A DNA stretch of 64,000 nucleotides from Phoebastria nigripes. Taxonomy: Eukaryota > Chordata > Aves > Procellariiformes > Diomedeidae. Position 1 is the first letter of the stretch, and the number at the start of each line of letters is the position of its first letter. The notes beneath the pieces are model-generated. The model ran no database searches and was not told the origin of the DNA. It worked only from the letters and a program-made list of their open reading frames with translations. Below, piece by piece: positions 1-14,400 of this stretch. Both the position numbers and the translations under genes were made by a program. The stretch is from positions 2,764,471 to 2,828,470 of the forward strand of contig JAYKAV010003110.1 of the NCBI GenBank assembly GCA_035582835.1, in the 5' to 3' direction.

Positions 1-3000
1 CCGGCTCCTACACACTCACACTAAAAAACCCAAATGTTTTCCCATGCCATTCAAGCTTCGCATCATTTCAGATGCCCCACTCTCTCTGCACGATACTGTG
101 GCCTCTGATCTAAGTTTTGAGAATATGCTGGTACTAAACAGTTGCATGTTTTTGGAGGATAAGGGAGGAATATTTCCTACTGAGCCAATTTATGTGAGAT
201 GCAATCAGTTTCCCACCCTCCCAGCAGGATTACAGACACAGGCATATTTGGATTCAGAACACTACAAATTAGAAATCCAATATTAAAAGTAAAGTAACAG
301 AACATATAGTTTCTCACAAGCTGCAGTTAATACATTGCAAAAATAGGCTAAATAGACTGTTTCCCAGAGGTAAATGAGATTTTCACCTACATTTCTATGG
401 AAAAGGGGAATACTGAAGCCTTCAGACTGTTTCTTGCCTCTCCTACAGCTGGAAATAGTGAGGGGAACTGTAAACTGAGTTTTGAGAGGGACAGACTGAG
501 GGCATCTGCCTCAAATTATGTTGGGAGCAACTGTTACATAGTATGCTTGTACTTAAATAGATGAATTTCTGTGCACTGCCAAGATTATAATTTCTAGTCT
601 GCCTCAGCCTCTACCTCTATTTCTTTTGGCTCTAAGCAAGGCAGAACCAGAGATGCTATATGACTTTCCTAGAGAAATAAAAAAGGGCCAGACATACAGT
701 CCAGTTACCTCAATTCAACTAGTTAACACGCATCAGCTGAACCACGGTAACTGCCTTTGTACCCATTCTTAGTCCTAGGAATATATGCTTGTTCGATTTA
801 CAGCCCAAACTATTGACAGAAGGCTAAACTGTAAAGCAGTAATAAAATGTGCTTAATGTTGAGCTTTCAGAGTCTGAGCCAGAATTAAAATTGAGGATCG
901 CTAGCTCCTCATTCTGCACATTGGTTTTAAGACNCACATGGAATAATACTAAGGAATACACCACACTCGTATTTTCTTTTCCCAACACTCTGATATGACA
1001 TTTCAAGAGCTGAATGAGTACACAGTAAAGCGCTCCAAAATTACTCTGTAGTAAACGGAAGTCAACTTACTGTTTTGATTTACTGTTTTGGGTCCCTCTT
1101 GCATGGACTTATTCATGTGTTTACCTTTAAAAGAATGAGTAGGCCTACCAGGGCTAGTGGGGCTACTTAAGTGCATAAGAATCTCCAAAATCACTAGCCT
1201 ATTTTCCCTGCACTGAGGAAGCCTTAGAACTATGTTATTTATCACATGGGGAGGAATTTATCTCATTTACCACCTTAGGCAAAAAGTCAGGCATATAGTC
1301 TAAGGAAACAATTTCCCCACTCAACCGGGACAGATAAAAGCTCCATGGGAGAACATTTGTCCCCACTTTAGATACCAATCTTAGGACAGTTTTGGACAAG
1401 ATGCCTCTCACCGTGCACTTTATTAATACAGGAAGCTTAGATAACTAGCTTAGACTAGACACTGAATTTATACATGGCTAAAATTAAGACCTACAGAAAC
1501 TCGAACCATGTGTGAAAACTTCGAAATGTGAAATTAGCCACTGAATGTAAGGTTATATTAATCTCAGAGCGCCAGATAAAAAGCAGCAGAGCTAAAGCAA
1601 ACATAACCACCAAAAACATTCATTGTTGATGTTTTGGTTTTATTTTCTATTTTTTAAAACAGAGTGCATGTGAAGTCAGTGCTTCATTAACAAGAATCAT
1701 GCATAAATATATACAAAGGTATCACATGTATATTCTTTTTTTAATATGTATTTTTACTTCTTGTGATAACTAGAAACGAATACAGGTCTGCTGCTCTAGG
1801 AACAATCATCCCCGAAGAAGTACGACTAAAGCAAAATCATTTTAGATATAAAATTTCTCAGGACTCTGCTCTCACTGTAAGAAACTTGGAAGGCAAGGAG
1901 AAACAACGGCTATTTTTCCACCTAATTTTTTTCTCGTTCATGAAAACTGAATTGTTACTTCTTTAGGAATGAGAAACATACTGTCTGCAATCTAGTTCGC
2001 ATTTAAAAAGCAGGTATTATACTTATGAAATAAATATGCATATATTATTCTTGAACAAACAAAAATATAGTTAGTATGAAGCCAAACTGCATGTTAAGAG
2101 ACATCACATCCTTTTTAGTGTATAGTCATCGCTAAAAAAAAGGTTAGGTAGAGGGATATTGAAAAGGAAAAGCATCNATATTATTAATCGATATTAAGGA
2201 TTCAGCTGAGGGACTTCAAAGTAGCACGTAATTAGAAATTCAGTGCTATAATGCAGACAAATACAAAAGAAATTCATGTTTCTCAAAAAATGGTTTGGAA
2301 AATGAATATGACATCCACATTAGTATTTATAGATACAAATAATACTTAAGTGGAATAATGCGTGTTAATGTAGGCATGCACANATACACTTGCATTAATT
2401 TTAATGCCGTTATCGCAGCACAATACTAAGGATTAATTACAAATGTGACCTGAAAAAAACCAAACAAACTCTAGAAAATGAGAACTCTCTTTTAATCTGA
2501 TGGTTTTGAAGTAAACATTCATTTGAGAAACTTCTTAGGAATAGAAGCATATTGAAGAACTGATATGCAACAGCAAGAAAACTGTGACCTTTATGCAGAA
2601 CATTTTCTCAATCAGAATTTTGTCTTTCAGAGTCGGCGGGAAAATTTTGAGAGTAATGAGAGTTTTTACTTTTTCTCCTCGCCTTCTCTCAATGTCCCGT
2701 TTTTCTTTACCAGGTCTCAAGGAAAGAAGCAGGAGAGAAACAGGAACCCACACACAAAATATTAACACTGAAACCAAAAAGGTGGTGGTGAGGGCAGGTT
2801 TCAAAAGGTCTATTTGTCCCCTGCTTCTCTCTTCTCAGCTCTGTTAAAAGATCCCCTAGCAATTTCCAATGACAGCATAGCAGATGGGACTTTCTCCAGC
2901 AGACATGCACACCTCTCTATTTATTACTATCCTATATGTATAGAAAGGCACATAAGGAAGTCAAATATTTATTTGCTCATGATGCTTTGAGAACATTTAG

Positions 3001-6000
3001 AAGACAAAATATAGCAAAATACATGGCATATTACCCATCTTTAAAGTGCTTGTTTTAACCTACTAATCTGTTGTTCACCATAAAAACTCACTGTGTCAAG
3101 GTACAACAGAGGTATCATTAAAGAGGTGTTACTAGGATTTGAATTGTTAATTCTTACAGAAAGAGGTAGACCATTAGACTACATTGCAATGAAGATAATT
3201 TTTCAAGTTCTTAAGTACTAAGTGACTCTCATGCTCGTGAGTTAAGAGTATCAGACAGTGACCTAGTTCAACAGCTCAGTCAGCTCTTGTNATGCTCCTG
3301 ACAAGCTGAAGAGTTGGACTCCTCCACACTGTCAAGTATTTAAATTTTGAAAGAAATTTAAGTAATTACTTCTTTCTCAGAAGTATCACCTCAGTCCTTT
3401 AATTCTCATCTGAGTAGGAACACACTTGCAGAAATGAAAGAATTCTGTGCTGCTTTAAAAAAAAAAAAAAGNAAAAAAAAAAGAAAAAAGAAAAAATTAG
3501 AAGAATATTGGAATTTGGAAGAGTTAGTATTAGCTAACTTTTCAACTCAAAGTTAAAGTGCATTCTCAAAAAAAACTATGGAAAAAAAAAAATCTATAAT
3601 AGAGAACCAAAAGCAATTCACTTATACTGGTAAAGATACTACTGCTCAAGCTGCCAATCTTCCACTGCTTTCCAGTCTGGAGGACATCCAAGAAATGAGA
3701 ATTGCAGGAGCTCAGTGCTTCCTTGCCTACACCCATACACAAGGGACCTCAGCACAGAACACAAGATGAGCTGCCTTTTCTAAATAATTTGTATAATTCA
3801 GCTGTGCGTGAGGTTGAATATTTACTACAAACTACATATCTTCCTTCTTGGCTAGGGAGCAGGTGGATGTAGATTGACACCTTGCTGACTCCAGGACGGG
3901 TCAGAATTTGTCTGCCTTCCCTTTGCTTGTTACTGTTCTATCTTTTTTTTTATACTGTAGCCTTATTCCATTTCTCTGGATACCCTGATACTACAGTAAT
4001 ATTATTTGAGATTAACAGGAAAACAACACCTTAAGTATTTTATTTCTTTATGATTGAATATAGGTGAACTACTGTTACACAGTTAAAAAAAAAAATTAAA
4101 ACTGTACTGGGCATGAGGACTTCAATGCCAGACTTCAGCCTGCTGTGATGTGATATATGAAGGAGCTGTAGATCTCTGCCTATCTTTGGTTGGTGTCCAA
4201 CTGGAAATTGATCTCCTGTCATTTTCTTTAAAGCTTGGGTATAACTCCAGAATCCTGGCCAACACTTCCTTTCTCAATAAAATAGGATCTAAATATGTCT
4301 AAAGATATGTGAGAGCTACAACTGAACTTATGGCAGATGGCACGTTTGCCTACTCACTGCACCACCAGTATCCAAAAATGCTACTTTGTGAAAAACCTTT
4401 GTATTCCTCGGTATTGAAAAATAGTATATAAACCCATTTTTAATATGCATGTATATATAAAATGGATTTTGAACCTATGCAGTTTTGTTTTGGTGGGTCC
4501 CTTAACATGTAGGCAGTAAAAGTTATAGGGATGTTTTATGTTCCCACTTCCTTATAGAAATGGATTGGGAAAGCTGTTTCCAATACTTTGCCAGTGTACA
4601 TTTTAATAGGGAAAAATAACTGCTGATTATTATGAAACAATGAGCCACATTTCAAGTAATCCAGCCAATCAGTAGAAAGGATTTGAGGCCTTCTGGTTTA
4701 TATTTGCGTGCAAACAGCTGTATTTCATTTTTAGCCTCTTTGTTTTCCAAAGCTTTTTAACTTTTTGTCAGATAAAATCCCTGTTGTCATGGTGGCCAAC
4801 ACACTAGCAAAATTAGGGTGGAAGAAGGGGGAGAATTATAGGGGAATGGAAAGCCCCCTGGTTGAAGTTTGTAAAAAAACCCAAACAAACAAAAACCAAA
4901 CACAAAAATAAAATGAATGTCTATAATAAGAACAGTTCATCTGTAGGTAAAATATCGACACCAGAATACATTACTTGGAATTGTAAATACTGGTTATTGT
5001 AGTGATCTCAAATCACAACATTGAATAACTCACTGCTAAAAAACAGTATACAAAATACTCTATCACACAAACATGACACCGTAGAATTCCTAACTTCCTA
5101 ATTTTATAACTTCCTTAGGAAACTGTTTGGGTTTGTTTTAATAAAGCAGTTGGGGAAGAACGAACACTGGAAGCAGCCCAGCTGCAGTATGTGCAGTTCT
5201 TAAAAATTCAAAACAATAAAATAATTTCATGACTTTGTAACGGTTTATGGCCTCTTTTGAGATTTACTTTAAAATTTAATAAGTTTGTTGCACTATAAAA
5301 ATCTGAGTAGAATTTCAGTAGGGTCAAAAAGTCTAAATCTAGCTGGCNCTGCAAATTAAAATGAGCTTGGCGTTCTCAGTTCAGACCTCCTGAGACAGAA
5401 GTTAATGTCACAGAACTACTGTATACAGAGTATACTAGCATAAGTGCTCCATATTCCATGTACTCCATGCATGTGGCTTGCATGCTGGCTTGATCAAGCC
5501 TATATTTTAGTATTATGGGAAGCTTTGATCAGGAAAGATCCAAGAAATAATTGCAAGACTCAGCTGACAGCCTACAAGAAGAACACATCAGGTTAGGCAA
5601 TGTCCAGAAGTCTAAGCAGAGAGGGGCTTCATGGTACAGAAGTCATTTAGTGCATGAATGCATCTGTGCTTTCAATCTCTTTTCAAAGAACAGCCACTTC
5701 TGAGAATGTGGAGAACATCCAAAAGAAAACCCCAGCATTTACACTCCGTGGGCCAAATTCAAAGGCTTGCTCAGAACTCCGACTTCCAGACATAGCTTTC
5801 TCATGTCAAACACAGAAAGCAGTTAGAATAACCTTTTGAATCTTTTCTCTCGGATATGGCCCAAGTTGACCCTCAAATTCCATGGGATGTTTTGCTACAA
5901 ACTAATCAGAAATGCAAAATGTACTTGTTCAAAATTGTTTATGTACTATATAAAATTGATTTTTTTTTTTCTTTAATACTAAAATTTGGTCCATCTGTTC

Positions 6001-8412
6001 AGAAAACAAAATATTCTATATACAAAGAGTAGAACTGCTTCATTCCACTCGCTATATCCTGTGGTAGATGCATTTTCATCAGTATGTTTGTCTTGCAGAC
6101 AAAATGAATATCAGATGGTGGTTTTGAAAAAGGGCAGACCTAACATGAGGTGATTAGTTTCAAAAACAGATTTTTATTCTTGATAAATTATTACCAAATA
6201 CAATCATCTGTTGATTGAGGATATAAAACAGATTGGTCATACCATAACCCACAGGTTAAATGAAAAACGGAAATAATAAGTTTATTTAACATAGCCTTGC
6301 ATTAAGTTCCCAAGCAGTGCAAATCTAAGGCAAATAATTAGATTTCCAATTTAAAGATATACATTTGTTAAATCAGATATTTCTTGAGGTCATCTATTTC
6401 TTTATTGGCTATTCTATCTACATTGTGTACTACATATGTACACGGACTTTTACATGTATATAAATACATCATTTCAACTTGCAACCAATGATTAATGTAC
6501 TTCGTACAAGACTTATCAACTGGAATTGCCATTGCCATTTTATTCAATTAAAACCCATAATCTATTACATTTGCTGATTATTTGTGAAGAAATTTAAGAA
6601 AACTGCTGGCCTACAGAAAGAAATTCTAGTTGAGTACTACAGAGAAACAGAAGTGATTCTTAAAGCAGTAGGAGTCCTAGAAGAAAAGAACTACTTGCCT
6701 AGTAGATCTTATTGAAATAGTGGCACAATAAATTATGTATGTTTCAGGAAGAAATCATACTCCTTGAAAACTATCTTCTTTTATCTTAAAGACAATTGTA
6801 GCCGTACTGTGTTTAACATGAAGATGGAAAAAAGAACGTGACCCCAAGTTTCCCCAACATTCACTCGCACCCGAGTAAAAATTATGACGTTTTATCATAT
6901 TTTCATTGTATTATATGACATGTAGTCACCTAGGCAAAGTTTCCTGCATAAAAGTTCTCATTAAAATGATAAAATTACAGCCATGCATAAGCATTCCAAT
7001 TTTAGTAGTGACAAGCATACAAAATGAAATCACTGAAATTTCCCATTCTTGGAGACAGCTCTGTGACAAGGTTTTTAAATCAAAGCTAATTACTGACTAG
7101 AAGTCTTTACCTTCTTTATAGGGACCATGCTCTATTAACAGGAAGTCTTCTACCAACCATAAAGCTTATCCAGTTCCTCTGTTAAAGCTTCAAATCCATA
7201 AAAAGCTATTGTTTTGCTTAGTGTGCAAAATTTTCACATATAAGAAAAGCTTCATCCTCACCTATCCTCCAACTGTCAGTAGCAGGTTTACTCTTGCAAC
7301 ATTCAACCTGAACACACTTTTACCATATTGAAGTGTGTGTGGGGGGAGTAGAGTTTTGCATTCTTGAGTAGACAGAACTATTTAAAGTGGAAGAAAAACA
7401 CATCACTAATTTCACTTTAACATCATTCTGAGATTTTTAAAGCCTTCATAAACAGTTAAGTATTTTTGGACGTTGCTGCTGAATAAGGGCAATTTCATTT
7501 TATGCTTTCCATAAAGTACTTGAAAGTACCCAAGTACATAAAGTTCCACTGACATGTAAATTGGAAAGAATTATGGGTTTGTTTGGGTTTTTTTCCCCGC
7601 AGCAGCCTGTAATTCTGTAGTAGGTATCAGAATTTTCTGAAATATAGCTATATATTTTGTTAATGAAACTCTCATTTACTGTTTAGAAAAGAGCTTGCTT
7701 TTTTTTTTTTTTAATTTGTGCTCAAACTATCTATGATATTGTTAACTTGTCCCAATTTTGTTAAATGGTTTTGCTTTTTCATTGCAGACTTTTTCCAGAT
7801 GGGAATTAATGGGGATCCCTAAGAACTTTATCATGGGTTTTAGCCAGTGGAATCTAAATATTTCTCGTACTGCCTTTTGAGTATCTTTTGTTCATTCCAA
7901 GTGCTATTACTTAGGATTTGATATAATTGACTCTTAAGCTCTGAATACCATCATTTGCTTCATAAGGCATAAGGCACACTGAAGTAAAGGGATCAGCAAT
8001 CATCATTAGAACATCATTCATATGAAGTTTAATTCTTCTCCCTCCCTATCAGCCATCTGTATTTATTCTCCTGTTGTGGCCTTTCCACCCCCCCACCCCA
8101 ATTTTTTGCATGCAAGAGGCTCCATGGTCATAACATAAATTGAGTGCGGGCATTCCTGTCAAATGAACAGGGGATTGATTGGTTCACAGTCTCTTGACTC
8201 TTGGTGAAGTGTATTTTTATGTATTCAGCTCTAAGCAACATGCAGGAGAGCACCTAGCTGATTATTATTCGTTTTGCCAGCTTTATATTATGCAACAGTA
8301 AAATTATACAATTATATTTCTGTCAGACAGGAGAGGTGGAACAAACAGCATCAATGGGAAAACTCTAAAAAAGCAGGACTGAATGAACAGGAAAATTTTA
8401 AGTACCCATAAA
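1..8412. other. Non-coding AT-rich sequence, no gene seen
   Basis: Every reading frame is broken often, and the longest open stretches (about 60-90 codons) have no recognisable domain or codon pattern. The only structured elements are a poly-A run (3457-3496), an A/C-rich patch near 4873-4915, and short poly-T runs near 5960 and 7700. Isolated N bases lie at 934, 2177, 2383, 3291, 3472 and 5348. A 14-bp perfect palindrome at 5487-5500 (centre TGATCA) is about what chance would give in a window this size. Confidence 0.6.
3457..3496. repeat. Interrupted poly-A tract
   Basis: A run of A broken by single G bases and one N. It could be the tail of a decayed retroposon on the plus strand, but I recognise nothing upstream of it. 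Confidence 0.85.
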
Positions 8413-8459
8413 AGAGAGAGAGAGTGTGTGTATGTATATATATGTGTATATATATATAT
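8413..8459. repeat. Composite microsatellite (GA)n(GT)n(TA)n
   Basis: Six GA units run directly into GT units, then into an alternating TA tract with occasional G. The stepwise change of dinucleotide is typical of a compound microsatellite grown by slippage. It is likely to be length-polymorphic. Confidence 0.9.
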
Positions 8460-11400
8460 CTATGTAGACATCAAACAACAGCAGCTACAAGATCCCACAT
8501 CTGACTTGTCCAGTAGGTGACCGAATTGTACCAAAAGTACTAAAAACGCATTACTATGTAAAGCATGCAGAAACCTGTTCCTCAAAAGTGGCAAAACATA
8601 CACCATGAAACTTATTTCATTTTGCAGATTTCACAACAAACCAACGTTCTGTGGTGCAGTCCATTTACCATCAAATGTGTGACATGGGGAAACCTTCACC
8701 AGTTCCCTTATTCTTGCTTCAAAGACTGCGGTGCAACATCAAATGATTTTCAAAATACTTTTGCGGGTCTTTTCTTATCATAGTCACAGAAAGGATTTTA
8801 ACAAAGTACTGTCAACCCTCTATACATCTACAGCCTCACAAGAAATGTGCATGTATTCATAAAAGCCAAAACCCCAAAGTTCTGCAATGTCAATGACTGA
8901 CATTTCATACCAGTCAAGTAGAAGTTCAGTGTGTATTTCTCAGCATTTACTGTTCAGAAGAACAGAGTTCCTTCACTGAAATGGATCTGGTCTGAGTCAT
9001 AGTTCAGTTCCTTTTCACAGAATCTGGAAACCAGTGCATGGACTCAATCTGTAATTTTCCTGTAAATTCACTAACTATTTAACAATGTCCCCAGGAATTT
9101 CCATCTTTACATGGGCATCGTTAAGCAGTTTAAATAAGGATACACTGGTGTTTTTTATTCTTCCTCTCCACCCACCCTTCAAATGCCTCCTAAGTTTAGT
9201 TTTGAGTATGGCATTATCTTAGCTTGTAATTTTCACAAAATGTAAGTATCATTGCTACAGAGACAAACTTAACCATGCTTAACTTAGCAAATACATCACT
9301 TGAACACAACATTACATAGCTCCTGAGGATCATAAAGTAGCTCTGGCATGGAGTTGTCACTAAGAAACAAAGACAAATTATATCTCCACTAACCAAACAA
9401 CTTGCTATCAGTGGGCTCAGCTGTGACAACAGAAATGTTTGTCTTCTCCTTTTCTACTCTAGGTCTGAGAGCCAAGAGAATTCTTAGTCACCACTGTGGA
9501 TGCTCCCACAGAGAAGCTCACTCTCCAACTTTTCTGCTTTGAATTTTTTTTGTTTGTTTGTTTTATTTTTTACACTCCAGACAGCATTTGTTTGATCCTT
9601 CACCTTAAGTAAGGTGAGCAACTGGTGAAGTCTGCACCTGTCTCACTGATAAAGTGAGATTCTGTAGTATGTTGACTAAAGATGCATAGGTTTTTCTGCC
9701 AGGGATGAAAGAATGCAAGAATATAACTTCTCTATAAGCAAAAAAGTACAGAAATAATGTGTAACCATTTCTTACTATAGGTAATGGCAGTGGAACTTTG
9801 AACAATTCTTTATTCTCTAACCTTAATGGAGTGTGTCCACATCTCTCTGAAAAGGAGATTTCTGTGAGTCTTCTAGTATCAGATCAAATGTTTTATGACC
9901 TTTCCTGAAAAAAACAAAAACAAACCAAAACCAAAACAACAATAAAAAAAAAATCACACACAAAACAAGCAAAAGCAAAGTCCATTTTCTTGAAAATTTC
10001 CTCTTTAGCACCCCTGGGTTCCAAAGTGTACTGGCTTTTTTCCTTCCTGGCTCTAGGCAAAGACAGAAACTCTAAAACACAGGTATCTTGGCTGAGTAAG
10101 AACAGGACAAGATTTTTTTGTTTGTTTGTTTTGGGGTTTGTTTTCTCTATGAAAGATCACATATGGGAAACTAGGAAAGCAAAGAAAGAACCCTCAGACC
10201 CTGGCTGAGGCAACTGCAGAATGATAAACTGCAGGCAGAAAGAATGGAAAGGGACTTCACAGCACAAGAGAAAAAAAAAACCAAACACGAGTTTAGGCTT
10301 CCTCTTGGCATGCAGAAGTTAGCTGGGGGATGTGGAATAGTCTTAGGCTTCAGGGGAGCCTAAGAATAACCACTAGGGGAAGATCACACTGTCTTTCCAC
10401 CTAATGTACTTAAAAAGAGATAAGGAATTAGTTAGGGGCTTGGATCAAAACCATGACTATTTTCTGCAGTTCATCATGTTTTTTGAGTGCTTTTATTTTT
10501 CCAATTACCTCCCAACCTTGCCTGATATAGGACAATTGCACAAAAGCAGTAGAAAGAAAGGAGTCCCTGTATCACATCATCCTGTCTGTATGTGTGCACA
10601 AGAAGTTCCAGAGAGTCAGAGAAGGACAGCTGCTCTCTTCACTAACCAGCTCAAGGCTTTTCCTGTTGAATCAGAGGGATGATGGGTTTTCAGAGCTGAC
10701 GGATCAACAGCTCATTTCCTTTGATTCTAGTGAAAAGGCTGTTTTTATCTAGGTTGAATGCATAAAGATGAGAGACCCATTTTCAGTAGCTTATCTTTAT
10801 TTCTCTTTTGCTTAAACATCAACATGTAAAACTTGCTTGAGTGATGTTTGAAAGAACTGGTCTTCATAACAACAAACAGGAAAATGTCTTGGACAGCATT
10901 GTCGGGATGTTCATAAATATGTTGCACAACTTCAGTCTATATATGTTGTTTCTGTCATTTGATATTGAACATGGATTTATCACAACAGTGATATTGGATG
11001 CTGCAAATTTTTAACTACACAGTTAATTTCTCTTTTGAGTATTCATGTGTAACCTATGAGCAATAGCATCAATAACACACAACAGTATTAACATAGGATG
11101 AAGACTTTCCACAAAAGCCTTACTAAAAGGATGAGCACACTATAAAGATTCTTTCCTAGAAACTTAATCCTTCAGAAAGAAGAATTTCCTGGCTTTGGAG
11201 GACATTAACCTTCCTCAAAAGCAAGAGAGATCTCCTGGCACATCCATTTATGATATTTTTAGAGCAAGCCTTTCGTTAACTACACAGGTTAAGTGTGGCA
11301 CAACATACGCAACAGCTTTGGGAAAACAAAACAGAACCACGCAGAGCCTGATAACCAGTTGATGTGATGGAAGCAAACACCTCCTTGGTGAAACCCTGGC

Positions 11401-14400
11401 TCGAAGACAGTTACATTGTAAATCTCTCTTCACTGAGATCAGCTACCTGNCTGCCTTTCCCCATTCTAGACTTTTTAGTTTTGCTCCAAACTGTTTCTCC
11501 CCTCATTGGGACAACAGAACGGTGCTTTATCTATCAAGTTAAAACCCAGCTACACTCAGTGCCACTAGAGATGGAGTGAATTGACTGTTGTACAATCAGG
11601 ACATGTTCATATTTCCTATACAACTAAACTCCATTGACTAAAGTTATGATGCGGCTACCTTGATAACTTTGAGCTCCCAAACTAGTATTTGCATGTGATG
11701 CGTATGAGCCGAGACTAAAATTCTACTTTCTAAGACCAGAATAACATGTAATTAATTATCACAAAGTGTTCTGAAGACAAAAAAGGCCATGCAAAAAACT
11801 ATAGTATTATTTTTCTGTGTCACAACTGCACAGATAAGCAGCCACCACAATAAGTGCAACATTTGTAGCCCCCATTTTTCAGAGGTGTTGGCTTTTCCAA
11901 AGCAGGACAGTAAGGGACAGAGTACAGAATTGCTGAGTGTGCTCGATGAGGAACACGAGTAATGAGGCATAGCACTATCTCTTCTAAATGGAAAAACATA
12001 ACCAGAAAGGGCAGGAAATGCTATTAGTGAAGCTGTAAAAAAATATCAACAATTTTATACAAAAGCAAGTTTTAAACTAGTTCCAAAGATGTGAGATACA
12101 TTTAACAGTTTCCTTTTCCCATGCCTGCTTTTTAGACTACCATGAAAGAAAACAGAAGGCAATAACAGAACTGATGCTGTAAATAAACTTATCAGAAACT
12201 TCTTGATTTTGACAGCTGTTTCACTTTCAAACACCAATTCAGTCATTTTTCAAAATTTGCTAAAATGTTCATATAGTGTAACAGACAGAAAAGCCAGAGA
12301 ATCGGCAATATTAGAATAACAATAAGAAAACTTGTGCAAAACCGGACAAAACCCCAAAATTTTGTGTCTGGATTCTCCTTTCAGTGACACATAATGCCAT
12401 TAAGACAGTTTCTGACCATCACTGTATTATCAATACATCACGTTGGTGTTATGGTAGCCCTACAAAACGCAACAAAGACAGTGGTTGGATACAGACATGG
12501 TTAAGTCTAATTGAGTTAACTGCTAGATAGGGGCTAGCATTAAGTTTCAAACTTCACAGCAACAAAACCTGGGAAGTATATGAAACTTCAGGGTGAGGTA
12601 GCAGAGATGTGCTGACCTTGTAAAATACCAACAACAAAAACAGTGACAATTTGTGTGTCAAAACAATTTGTGTGCCAAATACTCACAATGATGTGATCCA
12701 CCACTTTAGCCGACAAGCCAAGTACAAGACAGTGACCTTACACAAGGCATTTTCCCCTCCTTTGCCACAGGAGAGAAAGGTCATCTAGAAATATGTCTAG
12801 GGCTGAATTCTACCTGCACCCTTTAATATGTGAAACCACTTGTCATGAAAACTGGGATCAATGTAAAACACAACGGTAGTTCCCCCACATGTTGAGTAGC
12901 TATGACAGTTCAAGCATGCAATTTTACAGCAGGCAGCAAACAAGATTGGGAATTCAGGGTTAAAATCTCCAGTGAAATTTTGTCTTATAAAGTAATGAAA
13001 GTTGACCAAGAGAGTAAGTCAAATGGATCTCCTAACAAACTGAAAACAGCTGTTTGGCTGAGTTTGTCTCTGATTTAAGTTTGGTAATTATTGCCCTACT
13101 GTGGCTCAAGGTTATTCTGTATTAGTGAAATAGGATATCATATGAAAATCATCCAACTTCTTAATTTACTGTAGCATCAAAAATTCCACTGTATAAAAAT
13201 AAGCCAGAAACGTAACCTTCTAAAAAAACTTACCTATAAACCTTTTAAATGCCCACTTATTTATTCTTCTGACATAAAATTATACAAAATTTAATTACAA
13301 TAAACTAGAATATGCCAAACAAATTATATGTCACCTCTAGTCACTCCAACTATGTTTTCACATAAATACACTGAAAAAACAACTTTATAAACTTAAAGTC
13401 AGTGATACAGCATCTTGGCTTAATAGCCCACTCCCTGGACTATTACGCTCTACGTTAGCATGCAGAAAAATTGCTCTGATTCTTACAACAAACCATTCCT
13501 ACACAGGAAACTTTCTTTTAAGGTCTTCTCACACCAATAGCAGCACAAGATACAAAGCTACTAAATTTAATTTCTCAAAGTTGAAAAACTTCTTAAAGAA
13601 AGCATGGCAGACATTTGATTAATTTAAACTGAAGACACTCAACTAATACTTGATCCCCCATTAATTCCAAAGTATACTGTGGTTTTATTAGTTGCTTTTA
13701 TTTAGGTTATTAGGTGCCTTTATTGCTTAAGAAACACGAATCAATACTCTATGTATATTACTACAGTATTATTGGCCTGCCTGTTGGACACCAAACAGTG
13801 TACAAGTTCATGAAAGTGTTTAGTTGGCTGGAGCATCATTTTTAATGTCGAAAAAGTGAAAAAACACCATGTGTGTTCTGTGAGCAGCATACCAGGATTT
13901 CTGTTCTGGAAATTCCACAAAAAAATTGGCTCTCCCTCACACACAGGCTGCAATTTTTGAGTCAGTACCAATTACTGCACATTGCTAGACTGAATCTTTA
14001 ATTCTAAAAACATGAGTGTAACAAAAATATTTTATTAAACATTAATACAGTCCTAGTAAATTATTACAAATCAAAGTGCTTATTCTTTCTGAATCTTTCT
14101 TTCAAGATCAACTGGAAGTATCAAATCAAATAATTCAGGTGATTTAAGGTCAGCTCCAAGTAAACACTGAATTCAGCTCAGTATATTATTAGAGGAATAA
14201 TTTCACTTGGAAAGTGAGTTATCATAGATTAATTGCAAACAGGCATTTCAAGAGTATCCTTACTTCACCCAGCACACCATCCTCTTTTTTTGTTTCCCAT
14301 TTTCTCAGTTGAGATACATGCAAATTAAACCTTTGCCAAAACAAAATATGTGTACATACTTTCTAAAAATGTGATAATTATGAGTATATTCCACAGTAAT

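Noticed and set aside
5487..5500. 14-bp perfect palindrome with TGATCA centre
   Set aside because: A few palindromes of this length are expected by chance in 64 kb, and it matches no specific factor motif I recognise.
10371..10384. CCACTAGGGGAAG resembling a CTCF core
   Set aside because: The essential GGC part of the motif is missing, so the match is partial only.
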